Shown here one piece after another: positions 12,860 to 25,153 of a DNA stretch of 64,000 bases. Position numbers and translations under genes: made by a program. Positions within the stretch are counted from its first letter, which is position 1; each line of letters opens with the position of its first letter. The notes beneath the pieces are model-generated. The model ran no database searches, was not told the DNA's origin, and worked only from the letters and a program-made list of their open reading frames with translations. Source of the stretch: Anastatus disparis (taxonomy: Eukaryota; Arthropoda; Insecta; Hymenoptera; Eupelmidae); the NCBI GenBank assembly GCA_017163975.1, contig JAFFSR010000237.1:9052001-9116000 (forward strand), in the 5' to 3' direction.

Positions 12860-12908
12860 GGAAGCGGTAAGCGCCTTTTATAGTTAAAGGGCCCACACCC
12901 CCGCTTCC
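12860..12908. other. Short imperfect hairpin
   Basis: GGAAGCGG at 12860-12867 pairs exactly with CCGCTTCC at 12901-12908. An inner stem of GCCTTT against AAAGGGC closes a short loop. At about 49 nt it is shorter than a typical animal pre-microRNA. No known microRNA seed was recognised. Confidence 0.35.
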
Positions 12909-14235
12909 GTACAGTTTCCAATTTTCGATGCTAGATACTGTAATTCGGATATTCAAGGGGATATAGTCGCTTCAATGACTATCTACAAGATAATTGTGAC
13001 ATTAAATATTTAATTACTTTTAATCAATTGCTAGGAAGTTAAATATATGCTTCAAGCTTTTACGAATTAAAAATTGGTTTTTAAATTCTAAGTAGAATCT
13101 TGTTTTTTATCAATTAACGGCTTCTTATCTTAGAAAATCTTTTTGCTTTAGAATAGATAGATTTTTAAAGTTACTAAGGAAGAGTTCAAATAGGATATAA
13201 ATTCGATTTTTATTTTTCATTCTAGTAAATAAATTTTCTTGGATATAACCCAAGAAATTTTAAATTTCAAGTACAGACATTAATTCTTTACAATATTACA
13301 TTAAAATTGATATAAATTTCTAGATCTATTTAAAAATTGTAAATTTATAACCCTAATAAAAGGCAAGTCAATTATTGCGATAATGTAAGAAAAAATATTA
13401 CTTTTGAATGTAATTTTCTAATTATAAACTTTGGAACCATAATTCACGGGCGAAATATTCACGAAGATCGTTTTAATTAAATTTTTAGTTCGAGCAATTA
13501 ATGTTGATCTTTCTGCAGAAACTAAATATCTCGGCCAACTTTGCTTATTAGTAAAATATTGTTTGTCCATACATTTAACAAGAAAGTTTAAATAATTTAT
13601 GAAGACGAAGAAGAATTTATTTGTTGTATGAGTTATAAAATCTTGATTATTTACATTATATAAAGCACGTATAAATTAACTTAAATTAATAATTTAAGTG
13701 TTTAACGGGTAGGTATTAAATTTAATCTGCTTATTTAATGTTAATTATACCGATAATTTGCATTCGACGATGTTCTTTGTAACAATGTAAGATTTTCATT
13801 TTAAAATAATAATTTTTAATTTGGTAATATATTACCATAAAAATGAGTAATTTTGATAACATTTTGTAAATAAAGAAACGATGAACGAATAAATAATTGC
13901 TATAATATTCAATCACAAGAAACTACGATATAAACGACAAGAAAAGCAGCAGAAATAAAAAGAAATCCGCCATCTGTTTCATAATTACAAAGCTGTTTGT
14001 TTTGTAAAAAATCATCCGTGAACACATAACAAACGTTAAACTTTCACCCTCTTTACTATCTCATTCATTCAATCTCTCTTTTTCTCCGTAACTTTTTTTT
14101 TTCCTCCGTTGCCATAGTCTTTACTTTTTCCATCTTAATTTCTCTTTCTCGCTTTGTTTTTCATCTTTCGCCTTTTTCTCTACTATATCACCGAGGTATC
14201 TCTCTTTGGGCGAAAGGCAATCGAGATTCGGAAAA

Positions 14236-14270
14236 GGGCGGCAACGGTGGGGGGTTATAACGAGGGGGGG
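14236..14270 (+). other. G-run cluster
   Basis: Runs of 3, 6 and 7 G at 14236-14238, 14249-14254 and 14264-14270 within 35 bases. The last run could supply two tracts, so a long-loop G-quadruplex is possible on the plus strand. Notable only because the surroundings are AT-rich. Confidence 0.4.
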
Positions 14271-15138
14271 TGACTTGGCGTAACAGTGAAGGAAGTGGAA
14301 CGTTTCGTTGGAATTAAGGGTAGCTCATTGCAAGTGTGCCCGGGGCTATCTCACAAGTATATAAGGATGAAGTAACAGAAAAGCTAAGAAAGAAACGAGA
14401 AACTACGTTAAGAATGACGAGTTTTCCGTAAACGAGGCAGAAATTACAGTAACCTTTTCTTTCTTTTTTTTTTTTTGTCTACCGTTACTTTCGATGGAGA
14501 AGAATTGTACGTTTTCACTACTCCCTATCTTAAGTATACCTTTCTTTTTAGGTTTTTTTGTTTGTTTTTTTTTCTCTTATGTTCACGAGAGCGAGGATTA
14601 TCAAAGCTGAAATTGCTGAAATAAGTTACCAGAAAATTGTATTGAATGACTGATGCGCGAAAATGCTCACTCTTCTGCGAATGAACGTCAGATTTTTATT
14701 TTATTAACAGGTAAAATCTCTGCATGGACGTACTTTTTTACTAACATAAAATACATTAATAAATGATTATTATCTTTTAAATTATTTCGAACCTTGATTT
14801 TGGATTTGTGAATTTGATGGACACATACAATTTTTTTTAATGAAATATAATTTTAAATATTTATGAGACTACAAGCTGGTCGTTTACCGTGACTATGCAA
14901 AATTTATTCGTTAGATAATTGGTTTTGCTTGATATTCATTTAAAGTAAGGTCATTTTGTGAAAAAGCTTGTAGTTAACTTTCTAGACGTAACTGACAGGT
15001 AAAAAATTGCTACGAACAAAATAAAAAAAAAAAGAAGAAAGAGAGAAAAAGAAAGATATAAAACGTCAACGTTTCTTTTTTTTTTCATGTTTGTCGACTT
15101 AAATGGACAGTTCTCTAAAACCCTCCCTCGCAATGCTT

Positions 15139-15161
15139 CTCTCTCTCTCTCTCTCTCTCTT
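15139..15161. repeat. (CT)n microsatellite
   Basis: An uninterrupted CT run. Its reverse strand gives the Glu-Arg repeat of the minus-strand frame at 14951-15193, which is therefore not treated as a gene. Confidence 0.9.
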
Positions 15162-16255
15162 TCATTCTCTCTTATTCTTGAACCGACGTTCATTTAAAAA
15201 GAATCTCGGAGTTGAATTTTTCACGTCTCAAAACTAAACTTTGAGTGAGAGTAAGCAGAATCGTCGACAAAGCGTGTATAGCCAAAGAAAAACAAGGAGT
15301 CAAGGCAAAGAGAACGAACACGCAATTACATCAGAAAACTAAGAGAAAACAGATTTTAGTTGTAAGTTTGGAATAACGAGAGACATGATACTCAAGTAAA
15401 ATAGACGATTTTAAACAACCTGTTAAAATTGCAATTATTATCGATTTTTTTAATGATTTCTTTTTTTTTAATAGTTGTTATTTTAATTGGATTTTATTTT
15501 CCTTCATACCCGTGCCGGAACTTCGCCTAAAAGTGCCTCTCGTGCGGCAGGGAACGGGCAAATTACATTCACGTTTTTCTTTACAGTCACATGCTCAGAA
15601 GCTACTGCGCACCTTCATACTATAGCAGTTTCGGTCGCTTCACTGTCTGCTGTATGTGTTCCGAGTATATCTATATATACACCACATGTCTAACCTTTGT
15701 TATTATACATCTAACATTGTTAGACTTATGAATGTTAAAATTATGAAATACACACACATGATAATTACACGCGTTCTTTTTTCATATGAATTATGATTTG
15801 AATATTTACTATGTATCCTATGTTAGCAGCTATAAGATACACATGTTCGGTTTTCTTACATTTCTTACGTACATACACAACATTTTTTTAACCATAAATA
15901 TTTTTTTCACGACACTTACAACACGTTTTTAGACACTTCAGAAATTAAAACACAAATAAAATTCTTAAATATTCATGTTCTTACATATATTTTTTTGTTT
16001 CATTACACATTTTATTTATTTGAAATATTAAATAAAACGAATTATTTATTTTCGATTCTTTCTTTCTTTCTGTCTTTCTCTCTCTCTCTTTCACGCTCTC
16101 AACATATGCTATAGTTGCTTACGCATGCGCGCTACAACAAACTAAAGCATCAAATGACTTTTCACTCAAAGTCGTTTTCGATGTATTTTTTTTACTTAAA
16201 AATGGATTTTTATCTTTTTGGGATGGCGAAGTTCCGGCCGGGCATGAAGGAAAAT

Positions 16256-16386
16256 CGTATACGCTCCTCGGCACGAAAAAGGCTCATCATATGCGCGTGT
16301 TTTGCTTTGCTCGGCTGACGCCTCGCAAAGCAAACTTACACGCGCATGTAATGAGCCTGTTCCGTACCTCGGAACGTAATATACTA
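16256..16386. mobile_element. Foldback (hairpin) element
   Basis: The two halves are imperfect reverse complements. GGCTCATCATATGCGCGTG and TTTGCTTTGC (about 16281-16310) pair with GCAAAGCAAA and ACACGCGCATGTAATGAGCC (about 16325-16357). Pairing continues outward through TCCTCGGCACG/CCGTACCTCGGA to GTATACG/CGTAATATAC. The right terminus (ACGTAATATACTATT) matches that of the foldback at 59.0-59.2 kb, so the two probably belong to one family. No coding capacity; non-autonomous, MITE-like. Exact ends and a target duplication are not resolved. Confidence 0.75.
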
Positions 16387-16418
16387 TTATTGATGTATAT
16401 CCATACAAAAATTCATAC

Positions 16419-16587
16419 TAAAACAAGGTTTGTTTGTTGTTTTCCAAAATAAAAAATATATATACATTTACATGCAAACACTCACATTGGCGAATATGCA
16501 GGGATGTATGTGTGGGTGTGGGCGCGTGTATGCGCACGAATAGGTACATATTTTTTATTTAAAAAATAACAAACAAACCTCGTTTTA
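16419..16587. mobile_element. Short TIR element (MITE-like)
   Basis: About 25-bp terminal inverted repeats. TAAAACAAGGTTTGTTTGTT (16419-16438) and its reverse complement near 16568-16587 differ at one position, and the match runs a few bases further inward. The roughly 120-bp interior is AT- and TG/CG-rich with no open frame. No target duplication is evident, so the superfamily is not assigned. It begins about 30 bp after the foldback at 16256-16386. Confidence 0.65.
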
Positions 16588-18220
16588 ATTTAATTTATAG
16601 AATATTTATCAGTATAAATAGAAGTAAAAATAATAGAACATTTAATATATTAATACAGTTAAAATATATTAAAAGAAAAATAAAAAAATTATATTTTTTC
16701 ACACAATTATTACAACAGTATTTTAGGAGCATACATCTTTTTCTAAAGACTATATATTCTATATTCATAGATGATGATACACGAGCGAATATAAGATATA
16801 TTACTACAGTTAATAAAACAATATTTATGATCAAGTGTATGAATCCTATTCCTTTTATTATCATATATTTTTTCTTTTATTTATATTCTACAGCTTTAAT
16901 ATAATCGATTTTCGAGGCAAATATACAGCGCGTCTTTCTTCTTACTTCTCCACGCTTCGTTTGCCAATTAGTCGTATTCCCCTTGGAATCAGGGAGTAAG
17001 TTTTGATTTTCCATGTTTTATAGCTTTTTAAGATCTATGTGTATACGTGACTAGATTTTATTCATGATTCGGAAATAAATATAACATATGCGTACGCAAA
17101 GACCTTTTCAACTTTTATCCCAGCCATTTTATAGGACGCACTTGAATTTTCAAGCTGTATAAATTTTTCGAGTGTTTATTTACTTGACGCCGAATTAAAC
17201 AATAAAATTTGAATAACGTAGTTTATAAATGAATTCTTGAAAAGATTCAATTTACAACATAAAATAGACTTTTATTTAAATATAAATTATACATTAATTA
17301 CAACTTCTTTTTTAAATTTCAACTTCTAAGACTACTATAATACTTTAATCGAGTTGTTTCTGTCAGACTCAGCAGGACAAGAAATTAAAAGAGGGAAACG
17401 CATTTAAGAAAATAAGAAAACGTAATAAATTAAAATTAATAAAGAAAAAACAACTATAATGATCATAAGTTATAGTAACAAGAACTGAAAGTCAAGAAAA
17501 GTTTCTTTTTTCTCTTACTCCCATATCCTTTATTCCTAGAAATGCCAAAAGCTCTTGCAATAAGAGAGAACTGAACTGCTAGCTTGTTTCGTTCGCATGT
17601 ACTGTCAAGTATTGTTTCACTGTCAGGTCTTTCGTGATGCGTCGTCATCGTTGTCCTCCCCCCCTTCCACTCTCTCGCTTTCTCTCCGTCTCTTTCCATC
17701 TAAAAGAGCAAGTGAGAGCAACGAGTTACAAGTCGACATCAAATAGCTCTTTCCGATGACATCACGTAGAGCACAAGTGTATGTGCTTGCGCTTACTCGC
17801 TTTTGACTGTATATAGGCTTTAGTGAAAAGCATGTGCAACTAGCGATAACTGACGTGTAGCGCTTGTTGTACGAAAGATTAAAGCACGCTTTAAGTTTAG
17901 TATCTAAGCTTTTCCTACCTAACATCATACAAATTATTTTCGAGACTAAGATTTTCAAGAATTTTGTAAATTATTATTATATAGTGTTACTTCAAGTAAT
18001 ATATATTAATTATTTCCATTTGTTCATATGAGTTTGTTTTATTGAAGGATATTATATCCAAATTAATAAGAAAAATTAGAGAAAAGTGATTATTTTTGGA
18101 CAATTATTAAGATTTTTCAATATAAAAAAAGTATGAGAATATTGGAATTAAGATTTTTTCCAAATCTATAAAAACTTTTTTCATAAACGACTTTTTAAAA
18201 TAAAAACTGAATCCACGTTA
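16588..18220. other. AT-rich non-coding stretch
   Basis: Mostly A/T-rich, with a GC-richer segment around 17.60-17.90 kb that includes a TGACATCACGT word. The frames at 17463-17958 overlap this segment on the minus strand and match no family I recognise. Confidence 0.45.
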
Positions 18221-18702
18221 AAGGCGTGCAGCTTTAAAATAAATAATCCAGAAAGATTTTCACCGAAACGACATAAAAGTTGGGATTAAAATTTATCGTA
18301 TAAAAAAGCAATGTACCCTGGTAGAAAATAAACCATTTTTTGGCCATTTTTGCTGGTTAACACATGTTAAAATGACACTTATCTAGAAATTCTGTACAAA
18401 GAGTTTCCAAAATTTCTAGATAAGTGCCATTTTAACATGCGTTGGCCAACAAAAATGGCCAAAAAATGGTTTATTTTCTACCAGGGTATTTAAAAAGATC
18501 AATTGTTTCAAGAGTTATTGAAGAATAAATATCAAGCTAAAACTTAACATCACATATAATAATGATTATTTAAGCACATTTTGGAATTAATTTCTGATTG
18601 AGCTTTTCAGACTTCTTTTCAAATTGGAAGGTTTCGATTTCAATTTTCATATCGTTTTGGTATAAATCTTCTGGAGTTATTTTTTTTTAAATTGCACGCC
18701 TT
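18221..18702. mobile_element. Older TIR element split by a nested MITE
   Basis: The left arm (18221-18291, beginning AAGGCGTGCA) and the reverse complement of the right arm (18631-18702, ending TGCACGCCTT) align over about 70 bp with scattered substitutions and short indels. Shared blocks include the GGCGTGCA terminus, a CCAGAA block and an AAACGA block. A younger TA-flanked MITE lies between the arms. Without that insert the host element would be about 0.3 kb, a typical foldback/MITE size. Arm divergence shows it is older than the insert. Superfamily not assigned; no clear target duplication. Confidence 0.65.
18316..18486. mobile_element. TA-flanked palindromic MITE (Tc1/mariner-like)
   Basis: A 171-bp element whose halves are almost perfect reverse complements for about 75 bp. 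It starts CCCTGGTAGAAAATAAACCA and ends with the reverse complement, around a roughly 20-bp centre. Both ends are flanked by the dinucleotide TA (18314-18315 and 18487-18488), the target duplication typical of Tc1/mariner-type elements. Only a few arm mismatches are visible (for example GCTGGTTAACA against GTTGGCCAACG), so insertion is fairly recent. No coding capacity; movement would need a transposase elsewhere. Confidence 0.85.
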
Positions 18703-19467
18703 GGGTAATATCACCTTGTGACTTTTTTTCAAGAGTTTTATTATTTGTTTGAATGCTGTGGAAGCTATCCCAAAATGATATCCAAAAAAGATTATTGTAT
18801 AGAACAGACATTGCAGATTAGTGGTAAAACAAAAATTTCTTCAAAATTTATTCTTTGAGCTTGCCGAACTGATAGCTCCTTCATTTTTTATCGTATCACA
18901 TCCAAATTTTAACAGCAGCTTTAAAAGAATATTCTCTAGAGAATATCGTACGACTTTTTCGATAAATTGAAATTCATTGATTCTATTACCGATTTTCGAA
19001 TAATTTTTGGTAAAAAAAATTAATATCTTTTTTTTAAATCAATTAAAAAAAAAAATCTTACGATGCTCAGAGGTTTTAAAGAGAGATCAAGATAAAAAGG
19101 ATAGTTTTATATTAACTGCTATGAAGTCATTTTGTTTTTGAAAAATAATTCATCAAAATGTTTTTCGTAATCAATCTATCAAATTATATTCACATATTGA
19201 TGAATATAATTTGACGATTAAATTATTTAATTGATTTTAAATGTATTTATTTTATAGTATAGTCCGTCGTTTCCTTTTTTTTTATTTGATGAGCTTTTCA
19301 TATTTTTTGAATGTACAAATTATAATTATTGTTATTTATTGGTTCATTATTTGTCTTCTTTATATTTATTTTGTACTTTGGTAATTTTTCATTCATTAGC
19401 ATTGACTTAGTTTAATAATTTATAGACTAAAAGAGTATTTGCAAATGAATGTTGTTGAGAACATAAA

Positions 19468-20262
19468 ATGTCAAAACAGAAAAGCAACACTGATGAAAAA
19501 TCTTTTGAACCGTCAAAAAGTGAATGCATAGAATTTGAGATCAATAGCTTAGATAATGAGAATGATGAATTAGTCTCAATTTCAGATCCAGATGATTCCA
19601 GAACATTTGATGATTTTGAACATAAAGGATCTGATAATCGAAATGAAATGAATAAATTCAATGACTTGCTGCATCAAAACTTTTTTTAGTAATTACCGTA
19701 AAAAGCAAAGTAAATTAGAAGAAAAATTTGTTTATAAATGGTATGATGTCAAAAAAGCTATTTAGATAAACTAACAAATACCTTACTCTTAACTGAACAA
19801 GATAAAAAGAAAATTTTGGCAGTACTCTAGTTGAACTTTCGAAAATGTTTTTTCGTGCTGCAATTGAGAATTGTATTATTGATGCTACATTAGAGAATGG
19901 CTTTAAATTTTCCGCGTTTTTATTGAATGCTTTCATCGGTTTTATTATTTTTTCATCATGGATTCAAAAAAGAATTTCGATTGCGTCAACAGTTTCTGGC
20001 ATAACGCCACTTACTATTCTAAAAAGATATTGTTCAAAAACCGTTGTTAAGAGTGCTTTACTATTCCCTGGAGTGGTCCGAATTTACAATCAATTTATAG
20101 GTGGAGTAGATCTGTACGATATGCATTACAACAACTTGATGTCATGTATACGACCTAAAAAATAGATATGGGTAATTTTTGTTCATCGAATACAAAACTC
20201 AATAACTAATGCAGTTGTAATATATGACGCATAAAAATATATAATTTAGATAAAAAACGTGA
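19468..20262 (+). pseudogene. Broken piggyBac-type transposase
   Basis: Two separated open segments are consistent with one decayed transposase. The first (19468-19689, 73 codons) is acidic and Asp/Ser-rich, like the N-terminal region of piggyBac proteins. The second (19845-20165, 106 codons) ends with a block containing YNQFIGGVDLYDM and then RPKK. This matches the C-terminal part of the DDE domain (family pattern YN..MGGVD..D......R.KKW), including the Asp of GGVD expected to be the third catalytic acidic residue. An in-frame stop follows RPKK, and the same frame then continues with recognisable sequence (IWVIFVHRIQNS) to about 20262. Between the segments are frame breaks and stops, and the central region with the first two catalytic Asp is missing. 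No intact TIRs or TTAA duplications were found. Not functional. Confidence 0.75.
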
Positions 20263-20313
20263 AATAAACTAATTTGCATTACTTACTATTGGACATTATA
20301 TACAAAACACAAG

Positions 20314-20390
20314 ATTAAGGGGATGTGAAATACCGACATTACAGTTTTCCAAGTTATTGGTTCTTAATCAAAGATTTTTAAAAAATTCAC
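20314..20390 (+). repeat. Piggybac-flanking repeat, copy 1
   Basis: Just downstream of the transposase relic, the segment beginning TTAAGGGGATGTGAAATACC matches the reverse complement of 40803-40868 at roughly 80% by eye over about 57 bp. It may be part of the element's 3' untranslated end. Confidence 0.6.
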
Positions 20391-23300
20391 AATTATCTCA
20401 CTGGATTCTAAAATTATGACTTCAAAAACATTAAGATTTCAAGTTGATCAAAAGTATCTTTTAACTAGTTTGCCTTTGCATCAAAATAAGAACAATTTTT
20501 TTTGCATATTGGCCTTAATCAGTAAAACAATTATTTTTTTGATTATTAAATCTAAACATGAATACACGTGGAGAAACGTCGTCATGTCAATTTCAAGAAT
20601 AATAATTTTTAATCGATTCCCGAATGTTACCTACCATTCGCACTGTTCGCTTAAAGTCAATTTACGCAGAGAAATGACGCGTGCGCAAAGAGGAGAAGCA
20701 TATAGTGCAATGCTTTTGTGCATACGCTCAAAACCCGACGATTTTAATAAAGCTGTCGCCTATGTGTCCCTTGTATACTAGCTTGCTACGCAATTTGTCG
20801 AGCCGATAACCCTATCTCTATCTTTCTCTCTCGCTCTCTCTCTTTCTACTCTGTCTCCCTCCCTTTTCATTTTCACCAAACGATCCCTAAATTTAACGAA
20901 CCTGACGAAGCCTCAGTTAACAGATTTTTAACAATTTTTTATTTTTTTTTTGGAATGTGCATTTTAATTTTGTTAGTTCGCGAAATGCGTCGACGGCCTT
21001 TTATATTTATTTATATGCATATTATTTGTTTTTCTAATTGTTCTTCTCTTTTTTATTTGCAATAAACGAGTAAAGTTACATAGTCGAATTTTTATTGAAG
21101 AATCGAGCTAGTTGAATTTTTTTAGGGAAAATATGTAAAAATATTTTTGTACTAAATGGAACTATAAATATTGCCATTTGATTATTGGTTCATTTTATCA
21201 ATCAGAATTTATACAATATTTTATATTTTCAAAAATTTATAAAAATATTTTATTAAAATAATATATAAATAATTTTGAAAATCATCTTATAGCCAATAAA
21301 AATTATCAATGTTTCACAAATCTAATTTTTCTGTTTTATAACACTTATACTGGATATGTTATGCTAAATTTAAATAATATTAATTTTAGTTGAAAAAAAA
21401 GTGGATATTCTTATCCAAATTTATCACTTACGAATAACACCACAAGAAATCATCGGAAACCCAGACAATTTCGGTATTTTAAATGTGTTTGTTACCGCAC
21501 GAAGACATTCCTCCTTTAACGAGACAATATCAATGAGCCGGAACGAAGAAGCGCATCGAGTTGAAAAAAAAAACGAAAAAGGAAATAAAAGGGTGATAAG
21601 ACACGCCAAGGGATAAAAGTAAGGATCGTCGTAGTAGTAGTTCTCCTTCTGATAAATGGATAAACAGTGAAGAGCTATTCGATTCCCGGATGTTTCTCTA
21701 TCTATCTTTCTTACTGACCACTGCTGACCGGTCACTGTCCATTAACTGTTCCTTCCATACGAAATAAAAGTAGAAGAAGGAGTTTTCTTTTAACCTTTCT
21801 CATTTTTTTTATTCTCAAGGAAGAAGGGAGAAAAGAGACGCGCTCGAATTCGTCAAGTCGATTAGGTCGTTAATCGAGCAAGACAAGATCAAGCTTCAAA
21901 TGAGAATGAAAGGAGGGGGAGAAGAGAATGAAAGCTTTATAGATAGGATATACTCAGATGACCAGTTGTACACGCCTTTTTTTTATATATGTGCATAGCC
22001 GTGCAAGCGTGATTCCGACAAATAATGTTTGTTATCTTTTATTCGAGATGAAAAATGTATCATTTATTATGATACTTTATTTCTTTTATTGCTTTTTCAT
22101 GACTGCACATTTTTTTTCAAGTTTTTATGTTATTAGGAACATTTTTCTTTTTTGCTCTAGTTCCAATTTCTATGAATAAATCAATACCTATGATTAATAT
22201 AAACTTGAAAAAATTCATTATGATAAATTGATTTCATTCAATTTTGCAAAACCACAATGAACTGATGTTGTTAATAATATATAATTATTATTAGGCAGTG
22301 AAGAATAATGTATCTTACATTAAGTAATTGACTTTATGATAATCTATTGTTTATCAGTAAAATAAAATATCAAAAAGATTCCAAAAGAAAAGTATTAAAG
22401 AATAGCACAGTTTTAAGATAAATTATCAAAATAACAAGATCATTGTGACATTTGAGCCGACAAGCGAAGTACAAAGTCACATCTGACAACGGTCTTTAAT
22501 TCACGCTTGATCAGTCGACAGGCAAAAGCAGCAGTAACATCTGGTACCTCAACTACATTCACATATATATATATCTCACTCAACCAACTATCGTTTGAAA
22601 CGAGCATCGAAAATGTGGAGAACAGCTTCTCTACAAGCAGCTTATAGAGGAATGAGAATTCAGTGGGTAACCTTTATCTTCCTCTCTCTTACTCTCTGTT
22701 ACTCCTTACTCTTTGAGGTTGTACGACAAGTCGGCCGAGATTCAGTAGGAAGGATTCAACTCTCGTCGCACCTCCTGGGCTTGCAGAGATACTTGCAAGA
22801 GAGAAAGCAAGAGAGAACAATAAGACAATGGAGGAACAAGTGTACAATGGGTCGGAGCTATTGTCATCAGCGTTGTTCAAGGGTGTTTGTAAGTTTGCAC
22901 CTAGGAAAGACCAAAAAGGAGAAAGATAGATATATATATATACGTATATATGATTCTTCCTTGTAGAAGTAAACCTTTCCTGTGGTCCGTTATGCCGCGC
23001 CCCAGTGATGATAGATATTCCAACGTGCGTTCCATCTCTCTGGCTTTCTTTAGAGAAAAGCGACAAACTTTTCATAATTCACCAGAGTCAGGAAATTCAA
23101 GAAGCGATTAGGAGACGAAACTTCCTTTCAGGAAAGCTAAAGGTAAGACTTTCTCACTCACTGTTGTAGCTCTTTTTGAATTACGAGCCAATGGAAATTA
23201 TATTTCAAAAAGAGAAAGGGAGGAGGAAGGGGAAGCTTTTCCCTTATCGATGAAAGACCATTCATCGCTTCTTCGATTCTTCATGACGAAGAATTTTCAG

Positions 23301-25153
23301 GATAAGAGAGAGAGAGAGAGAGAGAAAGAAGCTTTTCAACGATAAGTTTCAAACATTTGTATATATATGTACGTATGAGAGAAGGCGAAAAATTATGCTC
23401 TCTTTCAGAGTAGGTAACAATGAGTTCTTTTGGGTTTATACCTTCTCTGGGTATTATATAGCACGAAGGCGAGAAAACCATTGATTTATGTTGGCAATTA
23501 ACGGGATACTCAGAACTCGACCTCATAGATGGCTTTCCTTGCGAGCCCTTTATCGAACGTAATTTCTTCATGTAGACTCATTTTATTTCCGGATTTCAGA
23601 TGAAGAGAAAGAAGTTTATAAAACGCAAGGTTCTATATTTTTCATGACTTTTTTAATGTGTTACCAAACAGTTACTTTCCACAACAATTATTCACCGCTG
23701 AATAATTGACATGATGAAAAGTTTTTTAAAATTATTTCAACATTCAATAATGATGATGACAATCGATTTTTTTTTTAACCATAATCAAGTATCTCTTTTG
23801 AGAGGTGAAATTTTTTTCAATCAATCATTACAAAAAAAGACCATACACATAAAAGGTTGCTTTTTTCTATAATTATCATTATTAGGCGATCTGCCAAAAG
23901 TTTTCCCACTCCACCTTACGGAAAAAAAATAAAAGAGCAAGCAAGTTAGTTTCATTGGATAAAGCTAACTTTTGATTTACAAAACTCCTAGAAAGAGTTA
24001 CGTAGGCAACTGTACTAGTCATTATATAGAACTAATGTTCCCATTTCCATTATTTTGAAACAAGTATAAAGTATGGTCGAATCAAGATTTGCCGACAAGT
24101 TGCAAGTTATTTCTACCAGTTTTCTTTTAACTGTTTCTTTGGGGTAAGGTTGGGAGTCATACAAAAACATGGATCGATGTGTAGCCAGAAAGATTTGGCC
24201 GACAGCTCACACGCGAACCTTTTCCTCTCTCCTTCTCTCTCTCTCTCTCTCTCTCTCTTTGTTTTTCTAGGCGGACGTGCATTCAGTGAAAATGCGCGCA
24301 CGAGTAATCCGTGAACTGTTTGAAGAACATATTTAATCGTTAGTAAAAGATAGTAAGCTAAAGGTACTAGTAGAATACTACTTTCAGTTACAATGCTCTC
24401 TCTCTCTCTCACTATGTGTGGATAGGAAAACGTGAAATGCCTAAAATAACGTTCATAGAAACAACGTACGTTAATTATTCAATTATATTGTATTATAAAA
24501 ATATATGGAAATTGAGTTAATGTATGATTAGATTAAGATAACTATACGGTACGTCATAAGTCTGTGGAGAATAAAAATACTATTTTTTTAGCTGACTACT
24601 GCATTACTTGATCTAAATCTAAAATTGAATTGAATTATATTATATACGGTAAACAGATGTCATTATTCTCTAAATAAATTATATTCAATATTGACCTAAA
24701 ATAAACAATATTCAGATCAACACGTTCTATGAATTGTTCTCAATATAATTATTAGTATATTACATTTAAAAAAGAATGCAGAAAGATTTGATGAAATTAA
24801 ATATGAAGAAAAAAAGTATGAAATCAAACAAAAAGATTTTTCATTTATGTCATTTCCAGATAAAAAAAATTTATCATAGAAAAGTGATTGGTATAACTAT
24901 AGAATATTATTTTAATCTCTTAGCTATTCTTCCTTTTAAATAATCGTATAGTAATTTTCTGAGCTATTAAAAACTTTTCTTTTCTCCTAAGTCTTCCACC
25001 AAATAATTCATACATTTACACCAAAATTTCATCAGCAGTCAAGAATAACTTAATTAACAGAAATGTTAATTCAAATGTAATCACACAAAAATTATTCTAA
25101 AATTTTATAAAAAATAGATTGAATTTCTCTATTATATGAAATATATGTTGAAA
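20391..25153. other. Non-coding stretch with microsatellites
   Basis: AT-rich with GC-richer patches at 20.64-20.77 kb and 22.44-23.57 kb. Contains CT tracts near 20.82-20.85 kb, (GA)n at 23305-23324, (CT)n at about 24234-24259 and 24394-24410. The 123-codon plus frame at 22595-22966 and overlapping minus frame at 22689-23075 have no recognisable domain. A splice-signal pair encloses 11 nt at 23132-23142. Confidence 0.45.
24234..24259. repeat. (CT)n microsatellite
   Basis: Uninterrupted CT run; a second, shorter one follows at about 24394-24410. Together they generate the Arg/Glu-rich minus frame at 24113-24412, which is not a gene. Confidence 0.9.

Larger units (their letters stand above)
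11921..16255. other. Non-coding stretch
   Basis: AT-rich DNA with a GC-richer patch at about 12.52-12.66 kb, a hairpin at 12.86 kb, a G-run cluster at 14.24 kb, CT/T tracts at 14.05-14.18 kb, and an uninterrupted (CT)n at about 15139-15161. The 68-codon frame at 15487-15693 is not simple repeat but matches no known family. Confidence 0.45.

Noticed and set aside
14690..14716. Plus-strand TTATTAACAG|GTAAAA as a ratchet site
   Set aside because: 5' splice site is weak after GTAA, and it lies on the opposite strand from the three better candidates.
22595..22966. 123-codon plus-strand frame
   Set aside because: Not simple repeat throughout, but matches no family I recognise and an overlapping minus frame of similar length exists.
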